A stretch of DNA of 64,000 nt. It comes from Oscillibacter sp. 1-3. Its GTDB lineage: Bacteria > Bacillota > Clostridia > Oscillospirales > Oscillospiraceae. The position numbers and the translations under genes are program-made. This document shows, in pieces, positions 7,930 to 16,164 of this stretch. The stretch lies in the NCBI RefSeq assembly GCF_000403435.2, contig NZ_KE159708.1, positions 301,295 to 365,294 of the forward strand. Direction: 5' to 3'. How positions within the stretch are numbered: the stretch's first letter is position 1; each line of letters begins with the position of its first letter. The notes beneath the pieces were generated by a model. The model worked only from the letters and a program-made list of their open reading frames with translations. It was not told the origin of the DNA and did no database searches.

Positions 7930-7959
7930 TTGACAGGACAGGGGGCCATGTGCTAATAT
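7930..7959 (+). promoter_or_regulatory. Sigma-A promoter of the marR-ABC exporter operon
   Basis: TTGACA (7930-7935), 18-bp spacer, TAATAT (7954-7959). The -10 lies inside the first of the repeated operator-like sequences, as expected for an autorepressed MarR operon. Confidence 0.65.
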
Positions 7960-7991
7960 TTAGTCTGCTAATATTTAGCCAGCTAAATATT
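7951..7991. promoter_or_regulatory. Probable MarR operator: direct and inverted repeats
   Basis: TGCTAATATTTAG occurs twice (7951-7963 and 7966-7978). The second copy forms a perfect 10-bp inverted repeat with the sequence that follows (7970-7979 with 7982-7991, CA spacer). It overlaps the -10 and the start-site region of the marR promoter. Symmetric AT-rich sites of this size are typical for MarR dimers. Confidence 0.6.
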
Positions 7992-8020
7992 TTGCCATGC
8001 CAGTGAAAGGAGGCGCGGGG

Positions 8021-8464
8021 ATGCGGCACGATGATTCCCGCCGCCTGGGGCCCACCCTGGGCTGGGCGGCGCAGATGGCCAGATGCGCCATGGACGCAAG
8101 GGTTTCATGCTATGACGTGACGCCGGTCCAGACCCATGTCCTGATGTATCTCCACCAGCACGGCGGCCGGGTCCCCCAGCGGGAGCTCACCGAGTTCATG
8201 CGGGCGAAGCCCTCCACCGTCAACGGCATCCTGGACCGGATGGAGGAGAAGGGGCTGGTGCGGCGGACCGTCAGCGATACGGACGCCCGGCAGCGGCTCA
8301 TCACCCTGACGGACAAGGGCAGGGAGCGGCAGACCCGGTTTACGGAGAGCTTTCTGGCCAGCGAGGAGGCCATGGTCCGGGGCTTTTCCGCAGAGGAGCG
8401 GGAGACGCTGCTGCGGCTGCTGGACCGGATCGTTGAGAATTTGAAGGAGGAACTGCATACATGA
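8021..8464 (+). CDS. MarR-family transcriptional regulator
   Basis: A 147-residue winged-helix regulator. The DNA-binding part spans about residues 40-100: VPQRELTEFMRAKPSTVNGI is the recognition region and DTDARQRLITLTDKG the wing. The C-terminal helix is the usual dimerisation part. The start at 8021 is chosen because AGGAGG lies 7 nt upstream; an in-frame ATG at 7997 has none. Its stop overlaps the start of the first ABC exporter gene (ATGA), so the three genes form one operon. It probably represses the exporter until an unknown ligand is present. Confidence 0.88.
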   Translation: MRHDDSRRLGPTLGWAAQMARCAMDARVSCYDVTPVQTHVLMYLHQHGGRVPQRELTEFMRAKPSTVNGILDRMEEKGLVRRTVSDTDARQRLITLTDKGRERQTRFTESFLASEEAMVRGFSAEERETLLRLLDRIVENLKEELHT

Positions 8465-10224
8465 TAAAAAAACTGTGGCCCCATGCGCGGCCATACGGAA
8501 AGTGGATCGCCGCCGGCGTTGCGTGCAGCGCCCTGGAGGCGGTGTTTGAGTTGCTGATTCCCCTGGTGATGAGCGACATTGTGGACATCGGCATCAAAAA
8601 CGCCGATCAGGGCTACATTCTGCGCCGGGGCGGCGTCATGGTGGCCATGGCCATGGTGTCCCTGGCCCTGGGGCTGGGGGCGGCGGTGCTGTCCTCCGTG
8701 GCAGGCCAGGGCTTCGGCGCAAATCTCCGCCGGGCGGAGTACGACCACATTCAGAATTTTGCCTTCTCCAATATCGAGAAGTTTTCCACCGCCTCCCTGG
8801 TGACAAGGCTCACCAACGACGTCAACGCCATGCAGATGACGCTGATGATGGGCATGCGGCTGCTGGTGCGGGCTCCGGTGATGCTGGTGTCGGCCCTGGT
8901 GCTGTCCGTGCGCATCAGTTTACGGCTGAGCAGCGTATTTCTGGCGGCCCTGCCCCTTTTGATTATCGCCGTGGCGCTGATTCTGACCCGGGTGGGGCCC
9001 ATGTTCCGCTCCCTCCAGGAGAAGACGGACGCGCTGAACCTGGTGGTGCAGGAGAATCTGGCGGGCATCCGGGTGGTGAAGTCCTTCGTCCGGGAGGAGC
9101 ATGAGAAGGAGAAGTTCGCCGCCCGCAACCACGACTTGAAGGACACCTCCCTCCGGGCCTTCGGCATGGTGGTTATCAATATGCCCGTCATGATGCTGAT
9201 TGTCTACGGCACCATCATCGCCGTCATGTGGTTTGGCGGACAGATGGTCTACGCCGGGACCCTGGAGGCGGGGAAGCTGATGACCTACTTTACCTACATC
9301 ACCCAGATCATGATGTCCCTCATGATGGTTTCCATGATCTTCATGATGCTCAGCCGCTCGGTGGCCTGCGCCCGCCGGATTGTGGAGGTGCTGGAGGAAC
9401 AGCCCGCCATCACCGACGGGGCCGCGGAGACGGACACGGACGAAAGCGGTGCGCAGGTCCCCGCCGCCGTGAAGGACGGCAGCATTGACTTTGACCACGT
9501 CTCCTTCAAGTACAATCCGGGGAACACGGAGTGGATTCTCCGGGACGTGAGCCTCCACATCCCCGCCGGGTCCACCGTGGGCATTCTGGGCGGCACCGGC
9601 AGCGCCAAGACCACCCTGGTGTCCCTGATCCCCCGGCTCTACGAGGCGGGAGAGGGCACCGTGTCCGTGGGCGGACGGCCTGTGGCGGCCTACACCATGG
9701 AGCACCTGCGGGACGCGGTGAGCATGGTGCTGCAGAAGAACACCCTCTTCTCCGGCACCATCCGGGAGAACCTCCTGTGGGGAGATCCGGACGCATCGGA
9801 GGAGGAGCTGTGGGCGGCCTGCCGCGCCGCCTGCGCCGACGAGTTTCTGGAGCGGATGCCCGACGGCTTGGACACCGACCTGGGCCAGGGGGGCGTCAAC
9901 GTCTCCGGCGGGCAGAAGCAGCGGCTGTGCATTGCCCGGGCGATTTTGAAAAAGCCCAGGGTGCTGATTTTAGACGACTCCACCAGCGCCGTGGACACGG
10001 CCACGGACGCCAAAATACGGGCGGCCTTTGCCAATGAATTGAAGGACGCCACCAAGCTGATTATTGCGCAGCGGGTGGCCTCCGTGCGGGACGCGGACAT
10101 GATCCTGGTGATGGACGCCGGCCGCATCGCCGCCCAGGGAACCCATGAGGAGCTGATGGAAAACTGTGAGATCTACCGGGACGTGTACCAGTCCCAGCAG
10201 GAGGGGGTGAGCATCGGTGGCTGA
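8461..10224 (+). CDS. ABC exporter half-transporter, degenerate ATPase-site subunit
   Basis: A 587-residue type-IV ABC exporter half: six membrane helices (about 15-310) and a nucleotide-binding domain (about 345-575). Walker A is GGTGSAKTT (377-385, with Ala where Gly is usual), the signature is VSGGQ, and Walker B ends in LILDDS, where Asp 506 replaces the catalytic glutamate. This is the degenerate-site subunit of a heterodimeric exporter such as BmrC/BmrD or TM287/288. The start overlaps marR by 4 bp and the end overlaps the partner gene by 8 bp. Substrate unknown; drugs or peptides are typical. Overlap with marR suggests induction by the exported compound. Confidence 0.9.
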   Translation: MIKKLWPHARPYGKWIAAGVACSALEAVFELLIPLVMSDIVDIGIKNADQGYILRRGGVMVAMAMVSLALGLGAAVLSSVAGQGFGANLRRAEYDHIQNFAFSNIEKFSTASLVTRLTNDVNAMQMTLMMGMRLLVRAPVMLVSALVLSVRISLRLSSVFLAALPLLIIAVALILTRVGPMFRSLQEKTDALNLVVQENLAGIRVVKSFVREEHEKEKFAARNHDLKDTSLRAFGMVVINMPVMMLIVYGTIIAVMWFGGQMVYAGTLEAGKLMTYFTYITQIMMSLMMVSMIFMMLSRSVACARRIVEVLEEQPAITDGAAETDTDESGAQVPAAVKDGSIDFDHVSFKYNPGNTEWILRDVSLHIPAGSTVGILGGTGSAKTTLVSLIPRLYEAGEGTVSVGGRPVAAYTMEHLRDAVSMVLQKNTLFSGTIRENLLWGDPDASEEELWAACRAACADEFLERMPDGLDTDLGQGGVNVSGGQKQRLCIARAILKKPRVLILDDSTSAVDTATDAKIRAAFANELKDATKLIIAQRVASVRDADMILVMDAGRIAAQGTHEELMENCEIYRDVYQSQQEGVSIGG

Positions 10225-12115
10225 GAGCAAAAGACCCATGGGGCCGGGAGGCCCGGGCCGCCACGGCCCCAGAGGCGGCTTCCAGAAGCCGAAAAATATC
10301 CGCGCCACCCTGGGGAAGCTGATGGCCTACCTGGGGCGCTACAAGGCGCTGCTGGCGGTGGTAGTGGTGCTGCTGTGCGTCAGCTCCGCCTGCACCGTGG
10401 GGGGCTCCTATCTCATTAAGCCCCTGATTAACGACTATATTCTGCCCGGGGACTTCCCGGGGCTTGCCAGGATGCTGTGCCTCATGGCGGCGGTGTACAT
10501 CACGGGGGCGGCCTGCTCCTTTGGATACGCCAGGATCATGGTGCACATCTCCCAGACCTGCGTGGCGAGGATCCGGGCGGACCTGTTTGAGCGGATGCAG
10601 AAGCTGCCGCTGAAATACTTCGACGCCCACACCCACGGCGAGCTTATGAGCCGCTACACCAACGACATTGAGACCGTCTCCGAGGCGCTGAACAACAGCT
10701 TTGGCAGCGTGGTCTCCTGCACGCTGAACTTCACGGGCACCATCGTCATGATGCTGGTCCTCAGCCCTGTGCTGACGCTGATTACCTTCGCCGTGCTGGC
10801 GGTGATGCTGCTGGTGGTCAGAGCCATCGGCGGCCGCAGCCGGCGGTACTTCGCCGCCCAGCAGAGCGCCCTGGGAGCGGTCAACGGCTATATTGAGGAG
10901 ATGATCGAGGGGCAGAAGGTCATCAAGGTCTTCAACCATGAGGCTGCCGCGAAGGAGGGCTTTTATGCCCGGAACGAGGCCTACCGGCAGGCGGCCTCCC
11001 GGGCCCACGCCTACGCCGGGGCCATGATGCCCGCCATGGGCAACCTGAACTATATCAACTACGCTCTCAGCTGCTGTCTGGGCGCTGTGTTCGCCATCCA
11101 CAGCGGCGGGGCCTTCCGGCTGGGGGACCTGGGGGCCTTCCTCCAGTATACCCGGCAGGTGGGCCAGCCCGTCACCCAGATCTCCCAGCAGATGAACACC
11201 ATCCTCTCCGCCATAGCCGGCGCGGAGCGGGTCTTTGAGGTGATGGAGGCCCAGCCGGAGACAGACCGGGGCGAGGTGCAGCTGGTGCGGGCGGCGGAGG
11301 ACGAGTCCGGCGGCGTCACCCGGGTCCACTACGACAACAACGCCTGGGCCTGGCTGAAGCCCGACGGGACGCTGGTCCCCCTCCGGGGGGATGTCCGGTT
11401 CGACCGCGTGGTATTCGGCTACAACGAGGATCACATCGTTTTGAACGACGTCTCCCTCTTTGCAAAGCCTGGGCAGAAGATCGCCTTTGTGGGCTCCACC
11501 GGCGCGGGCAAGACCACCATCACCAGTCTCATCAACCGCTTCTATGAGATCCAGAGCGGCGCCATCACCTATGACGGCATCGACGTGCGGGACATCTCCA
11601 AGGACGCCCTGCGCCGCTCCCTGGGAGTGGTCCTTCAGGACACCCATCTCTTTACCGGCACCGTGGCGGACAACATCCGCTACGGCCGCCTGGACGCCAC
11701 GGATGAGGAGGTGGAGGCCGCCGCCAGGCTGGCGGGGGCGGACGCCTTCATCCGCCACCTGCCCAAGGGGTACGACACCGTGCTCTCCGGCGACGGCGGC
11801 AGTCTGAGCCAGGGGGAGCGGCAGCTTCTGAACATCGCCCGGGCGGCCTGCGCCAATCCGCCGGTACTGATCCTGGACGAGGCCACCAGCTCCATCGATA
11901 CCCGGACAGAGAAGCTCATCGAGCAGGGCATGGACCGGCTGATGGCGGGACGGACGGTGTTTGTCATCGCCCACCGGCTCTCCACGGTCCGCAACGCCAA
12001 GGCCATCATGGTGCTGGAGCAGGGAAAGATCATCGAGCGGGGCGACCATGAGGATCTGATTGCGCAGAAGGGAAGATACTACCAGCTGTACACCGGCCAG
12101 GCAGAGCTGGCGTGA
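10217..12115 (+). CDS. ABC exporter half-transporter, catalytic partner subunit
   Basis: A 632-residue half-transporter with an extended Gly/Pro/Arg-rich N-terminus (about residues 1-30), six membrane helices, and an ATPase domain with Walker A GSTGAGKTT (426-434), signature LSQGE and Walker B LILDEATS with the catalytic glutamate at 555. It thus supplies the intact residues missing from its neighbour, and the pair should form a heterodimer with one canonical and one degenerate site. A roughly 45-residue insertion before the ATPase domain (about 345-390) is typical of this subunit class. The start is GTG behind GGAGGGGGTGA, inside the end of the preceding gene. Confidence 0.9.
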   Translation: MAESKRPMGPGGPGRHGPRGGFQKPKNIRATLGKLMAYLGRYKALLAVVVVLLCVSSACTVGGSYLIKPLINDYILPGDFPGLARMLCLMAAVYITGAACSFGYARIMVHISQTCVARIRADLFERMQKLPLKYFDAHTHGELMSRYTNDIETVSEALNNSFGSVVSCTLNFTGTIVMMLVLSPVLTLITFAVLAVMLLVVRAIGGRSRRYFAAQQSALGAVNGYIEEMIEGQKVIKVFNHEAAAKEGFYARNEAYRQAASRAHAYAGAMMPAMGNLNYINYALSCCLGAVFAIHSGGAFRLGDLGAFLQYTRQVGQPVTQISQQMNTILSAIAGAERVFEVMEAQPETDRGEVQLVRAAEDESGGVTRVHYDNNAWAWLKPDGTLVPLRGDVRFDRVVFGYNEDHIVLNDVSLFAKPGQKIAFVGSTGAGKTTITSLINRFYEIQSGAITYDGIDVRDISKDALRRSLGVVLQDTHLFTGTVADNIRYGRLDATDEEVEAAARLAGADAFIRHLPKGYDTVLSGDGGSLSQGERQLLNIARAACANPPVLILDEATSSIDTRTEKLIEQGMDRLMAGRTVFVIAHRLSTVRNAKAIMVLEQGKIIERGDHEDLIAQKGRYYQLYTGQAELA

Positions 12116-12125
12116 GAGACAAAAA

Positions 12126-12154
12126 GAGGCGGCATGGTGAATCCATGCCGCCTC
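12126..12154 (-). terminator. Bidirectional terminator hairpin
   Basis: Perfect 12-bp stem (12126-12137 with 12143-12154), 5-nt loop, 10 bp after the exporter stop codon. The A run at 12120-12125 becomes a U tract on the minus strand, so it serves the minus-strand operon ending at 12309 best, and may also stop the exporter transcript. Confidence 0.65.
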
Positions 12155-12308
12155 AGACTGTCAAAAGAGGCTGGAGATTTCGTCAACGGAAAGAAGGGTG
12201 TGTGCGGGCTGTGCCCGCAGGCGCGTTTCGCAGGCCAGCCGTCCGCAGGGCGGCTCTCAGGCCGGAGATCACCCGGAAAGGGCTCTCTGCGCACTTTTCA
12301 GGCTTCCA

Positions 12309-12893
12309 TCATGTTCCGCTGTCCTGATCCCGGCGGAAAAAAGTAAAGAGGACCGGGGGAAATTCAAAGCCTCCCGATTCCGGGTGCGACCCGTCGGGCC
12401 GGGCGCGGCCTGTGACCTCGTAATATTCGTCCGTGTAGCGGAGTTTTCCGCGGTCAAAACCCGCCTGGAGGGCCTTGACGTACTGGAAGGGGTTTTCCAT
12501 GGGCTGCAGCTGAAAGGCCTCCCGGATTTGCGCCAGGACCGCCGTCCGCTCCGGCGGCGGCGCCTCCTCCGCCAGAAACGCCTGAAACTGCGCCTCGCTC
12601 CACCAGACGATCTGCTCCATGGCGGTGGTGGTTCCGCAGGCCAGGAGAAGGCGGAGGAAGTCCCGGAAATTCGCCGCCAGGGGGTAGACGTTCTCCTCCG
12701 CGCAGCTCTCCGGGTTCACGGCAAAGACCGTCTCTCCATAGCCGCGGATGAAGCAGTAGTGGATGCCGTTCTCCCAGCCGATGACCTTTGCGCCTTTGGG
12801 CGTGCAGAAACAGCCGCCCTTGGCGTCTCCCTTTTCCAGGTTGATCCAGGACCCGTCAATATTCAGCTTCTCATATTTTTGAAAATCCGTCAT
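12309..12893 (-). CDS. Conserved-looking protein of unknown function
   Basis: A 194-residue soluble protein with no signal peptide or membrane segment and no motif I can assign with confidence. Aromatic-rich stretches (for example NGIHYCFIRGYGETVFAV, about 43-60) and the general layout recall small SUKH/SMI1-type domains, but this is only an impression. It follows the P-type ATPase-like gene by 11 bp, with GAGGGAAT before its ATG, and is probably the last gene of the rlmB operon. It may work with the P-type ATPase-like protein. Confidence 0.5.
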   Translation of the reverse strand: MTDFQKYEKLNIDGSWINLEKGDAKGGCFCTPKGAKVIGWENGIHYCFIRGYGETVFAVNPESCAEENVYPLAANFRDFLRLLLACGTTTAMEQIVWWSEAQFQAFLAEEAPPPERTAVLAQIREAFQLQPMENPFQYVKALQAGFDRGKLRYTDEYYEVTGRARPDGSHPESGGFEFPPVLFTFFRRDQDSGT

Positions 12894-12904
12894 AGATGAT
12901 TCCC

Positions 12905-15160
12905 TCAGTACCGGCCGGCCCAGTCCACCATCAGCAGCACCGGAAGAGTCCACAGCAGCAAAAAGAGCTCCAGGGCCAGGGGGGTCAGCAGGGCGTACTG
13001 CTGCAAAAACACCAGATAGAACGTCAGCAGCGTCCCCGCCGCGCTGCCCAGCAGGGAGAAGACGGTGGAGCGGCGCACCGCTTTGCACATCCGGCGGCTG
13101 CCCACCACCGCCTCGGCATAGGGCAGCAGGCCCTCCCGGAAGATCAGCGCCCGGGGGAGGCCCCGATCCAGCTCCGCCTCGCTGAGGGCCACCCGGGTGG
13201 TCAGGTCCGGAAACTCCACCTTCACGCCCTTGTGAAATTTCCGGCGCAGCAGCTCCGGGACGATATTGGGGTCCCGGGAGGCCAGAATGGGGCAGACGCG
13301 GCTGCGGGTCATCATCCGCAGGGCGAAGTCCACGTTTTCCGAGGCGTTGTATTTGATGGCGAACACGGCGATCAGATGGTGATCCACGGAGAGGAACAGC
13401 CCGGTTTTCAGGTTGATGTCCCCGGGAAGGCGCACGTCCATTTTGCGCATAAAGGAGGCGGTGCCCATAAGGATGGACTCCCCGCGGATGGTGGCGGACC
13501 AGCCTCCCTCCTCGTAGAAGGCGAAGCCGGAGACCTCCTCATAGCTGCCAAGCTCCGCGCGCAGCAGCTCGTCAAACAGCCGCTCCAGCCCGCTGCCGGC
13601 GGCCCGGGCCATGGAGGCGGCGTAAGACAGCGCTACGGAGAGCACCTCGCCAAAGACCTTCACGCCTCCCAGCTGCATGGTGCCGGGGGGAAAGAGGTCC
13701 GCGTCCGTCAGGATCATCTTTTTTCTCCGGCTGATCCGCTCCGCGCCGAACCACCCCGCCACGGCGCAGCCCGCTTTTTGCAGGTGCCGGGCCAGGTTGC
13801 CGTAGGCCAGTCCCCAGCCCAGGGGCAGGGCAAACGAGGCACCCGCCGCCAGGATGGCGGACCAGTTCAAAAAGAAATCGTCCACCCGCTTCTGGCCCAG
13901 GGAGCTGAGGCCCGCGAAGACCATGGAGGCCGCCAGCACCAGGGGCAGAAAGGCCGTCTGCCACAAAACCGCGCCATTGTCCCGTATGGCGGCGGTGTAG
14001 AAGCCGGGGACGTCGCCCCGCTGCTTGCAGGCCCCCTGGGGGGTATCCGTCACAAGATAGGGGGGATCGTCGTCCAGCGAGGCGGAGCGGAAGGTGTCGT
14101 ACATTCCGCCGCTCTCCCGCTGGCAGCCCCACAGGGCAAAGGTCAGGGCCAGACAGCTGACGGAGGCGTAGGGCAGGGTCTCCGTCCGCTGGTTTTCCAT
14201 CAGGCAGCAGACGCAGTCCGCCGCCGAGACCAGGGCGGAGAGAGCGATCAGCAGCTCCCCGGTGCAGCGGCCCCGGACCAGCAGCCTTGCCCCCTTGAAA
14301 AAGACGTGGCGGCACAGCAGGGCCGTTACAGCCAGGCAGGCCAGCAGGACATAGGTCTGCCGCCTGGGGTCGCCGCTCCAGCCGGGGACGGCAATGCCGA
14401 AACGCTCCAGCGCCAGCAGCAGCGTGGGAACCAGGGAGACCACGGCCGCCGCGGGCAGAAGGCGTCTGCAGCGGCGGTACGCCGTCCGGTGCTCCGCCGC
14501 CTCCCGGAACAGCTCCGGTTCCGGGCCGATGGGCTCCGGGTCCGGCTCGGGCTCCGGCTCCGGGGGAGCGTAGAGCTGCTCCGTCTCCTCCAGAGGCTTC
14601 CGGGAGAACAGGCCCCGCCGCTTGGGGGGCAGCAGGGGCTCCGACGACTCCTCCATCACCGCATCCACGGTACTGCCCACCATGTCCTCCAGGGACACGG
14701 GGCGGGGAGCCTTGGGCAGGGCCATGTCCAGAATATCCAGCTCTACGGTGGGGGAGGCGGGCTCCCGCAAAGAGGGGTCTGCCAGGATGTCCTCAAGTCT
14801 GGGTTCCTCCTCCGGCGCGGGCGTCTCTTTCGGCGCAGGCGCCTCCTCCAGAGCAGGTTTCTCCGCCGGTTCGGGCGCCTCCTCCGGCGGGGGAGGCGGG
14901 ACGGGGGCCGGCTTGGGCGGCTCCTTTTCCGGCGGCAGGGGCCGCGCCCTGGGGGGCACCGGCTGAGGCGGAGGGGGCACCGGGGGCTGAGGCGGAGGCG
15001 GGGACGCTTCCTCAGCCGCCTCCGTGCCCTTGAGGAGCATCTGCTCCAAACTGCCGCCGAACTCCGCCAGAATCTCCTCCAGGGAGTAGTCCTCCTGGTC
15101 GGCGGGCACGTCTGTGGCGTTTTCCAGGCCGTATGGATTTTTGTTGTTCTTGGGGTCCAT
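12905..15160 (-). CDS. Degenerate P-type ATPase-like membrane protein with a proline-rich N-terminal region
   Basis: A 751-residue protein. Residues 1-240 are low-complexity, rich in Pro, Glu and Ala. The rest follows the layout of a P-type (P1B-like) ATPase: helix pairs around 250-320 and 400-450, a soluble region, and two C-terminal helices. The catalytic region is changed. Where DKTGTLT is expected there is ILTDADLFPPGT, and no TGES, HP-locus or GDGxNDxP motif is visible. The alignment of ILMGTASFMRKM with the nucleotide-domain glycine motif, and of the C-terminal VVGSRRMCKAVRR plus two helices, supports the relationship. It probably cannot pump by the usual mechanism. The start at 15160 follows AGGAG; it lies 13 bp after rlmB in the same operon. 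Confidence 0.6.
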   Translation of the reverse strand: MDPKNNKNPYGLENATDVPADQEDYSLEEILAEFGGSLEQMLLKGTEAAEEASPPPPQPPVPPPPQPVPPRARPLPPEKEPPKPAPVPPPPPEEAPEPAEKPALEEAPAPKETPAPEEEPRLEDILADPSLREPASPTVELDILDMALPKAPRPVSLEDMVGSTVDAVMEESSEPLLPPKRRGLFSRKPLEETEQLYAPPEPEPEPDPEPIGPEPELFREAAEHRTAYRRCRRLLPAAAVVSLVPTLLLALERFGIAVPGWSGDPRRQTYVLLACLAVTALLCRHVFFKGARLLVRGRCTGELLIALSALVSAADCVCCLMENQRTETLPYASVSCLALTFALWGCQRESGGMYDTFRSASLDDDPPYLVTDTPQGACKQRGDVPGFYTAAIRDNGAVLWQTAFLPLVLAASMVFAGLSSLGQKRVDDFFLNWSAILAAGASFALPLGWGLAYGNLARHLQKAGCAVAGWFGAERISRRKKMILTDADLFPPGTMQLGGVKVFGEVLSVALSYAASMARAAGSGLERLFDELLRAELGSYEEVSGFAFYEEGGWSATIRGESILMGTASFMRKMDVRLPGDINLKTGLFLSVDHHLIAVFAIKYNASENVDFALRMMTRSRVCPILASRDPNIVPELLRRKFHKGVKVEFPDLTTRVALSEAELDRGLPRALIFREGLLPYAEAVVGSRRMCKAVRRSTVFSLLGSAAGTLLTFYLVFLQQYALLTPLALELFLLLWTLPVLLMVDWAGRY

Positions 15161-15173
15161 AGATTTTCTCTCC

Positions 15174-15944
15174 TCAGCCGATCCGCTGGCGGACGGCCTC
15201 ATACAGCAAAATGGCCGCGGCGGCGGAGGCGTTCAGGGAGGAGAGCTTTCCCCGCATGGGGATGCTGACCAGAAAGTCGCAGTTCTCCGACGCCAGACGG
15301 GTCATGCCCGCGCCCTCGCTGCCGATGACAATGGCGGCGGGGCCCTTCAAATCGGCGTCATAGAGGGCGGTGGTTCCGTCCGCCGCCGTGCCGAAGACCC
15401 ACACGCCTTGCTTTTTCAGGTTCTTCAAGAGGGAGGGGATGTTGGGCACCCGGGCCACCGGCACATGGGCCACCGCCCCGGCGGAGGTCTTGGCCACGAT
15501 GGCCGTCAGTCCCGCGCTGCGGCGCTTGGGGATGACGACCCCGTGGGCCCCGGCGCACTCGGCGGTGCGGATGATGGCCCCCAGGTTCTGGGGGTCGGAG
15601 ATCTCGTCGCAGACCACGATCAGGGGGGGCTCCCCCTTCTCCGCCGCGGCGCGGAGGATGTCCTCCACGCCGGCGTACTCCCGCACGGCGGCCAGGGCGA
15701 TGACGCCCTGGTGGGCATGGGTGCGGCTCATGGCGTCCAGCTTCCGCCGGTCCGCCTCCACCACCACCACGCCCGCCGCCCGGGCCTTGGAGGCGATGTG
15801 GCCCAGGGTGCGGTCCGTCTCTCCCCTTTGGAGATAGATCTTATCAACAGCGGTTCCCGCCCGCAGCGCCTCGATGACGGCGTTGCGGCCCTCAATGATG
15901 CCGTCGGCTTCGGCGGTGAGGCCGTCTCTTCTCTTTTCGTCCAT
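15174..15944 (-). CDS. rlmB: 23S rRNA (guanosine-2'-O-)-methyltransferase RlmB, TrmH/SpoU family
   Basis: A 256-residue SpoU-family methyltransferase that modifies a guanosine ribose in 23S rRNA (G2251 in E. coli numbering, known for the family). The N-terminal substrate-binding domain starts IIEGRNAVIEAL (about 16-27). The knotted SAM-binding domain shows the three SpoU motifs: DEISDPQNLGAIIRTAE (motif 1), IVIGSEGAGM (motif 2) and IPMRGKLSSLNASAAAAI (motif 3). Length is normal. The ATG follows AAGGAGAC. It is the first gene of a minus-strand operon with the P-type ATPase-like gene and an unknown gene; a weak TATACT -10 lies at 15990-15985. Confidence 0.93.
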   Translation of the reverse strand: MDEKRRDGLTAEADGIIEGRNAVIEALRAGTAVDKIYLQRGETDRTLGHIASKARAAGVVVVEADRRKLDAMSRTHAHQGVIALAAVREYAGVEDILRAAAEKGEPPLIVVCDEISDPQNLGAIIRTAECAGAHGVVIPKRRSAGLTAIVAKTSAGAVAHVPVARVPNIPSLLKNLKKQGVWVFGTAADGTTALYDADLKGPAAIVIGSEGAGMTRLASENCDFLVSIPMRGKLSSLNASAAAAILLYEAVRQRIG

Positions 15945-16054
15945 AGTGTCTCCTTGCAGAAAATTTTGTCGTATTCAAAAGCAAGTATACCATACAAGCG
16001 GGAGACAATAAAGTGGAATTCACAGAAATTTCATAGAAAAAGCATTCCTGGTTC

Positions 16055-16083
16055 TTGTAGCTTTTCGGGTTGTGTGGTATACT
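16055..16083 (+). promoter_or_regulatory. Sigma-A promoter of ftsH
   Basis: TTGTAG (16055-16060), 17-bp spacer, TATACT (16078-16083). A second TATACT follows at 16088-16093 and could give an alternative start. Confidence 0.55.
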
Positions 16084-16164
16084 GCGATATACTGCCTGTC
16101 ATATAGGTATATGGAGGATTACCGGTTTTTTCGGCTATTTTTCCTCTGAAAGGAGTTCCAATAA

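Noticed and set aside
7340..7990. Small open frames in the 7.3-8.0 kb gap
   Set aside because: No ribosome-binding sites, no family resemblance, and stems of inverted repeats run through them.
8461..12115. Exporter genes as one broken or frameshifted gene
   Set aside because: Both frames are complete, each with membrane and ATPase domains, and the 8-bp overlap is normal coupling of heterodimer genes.
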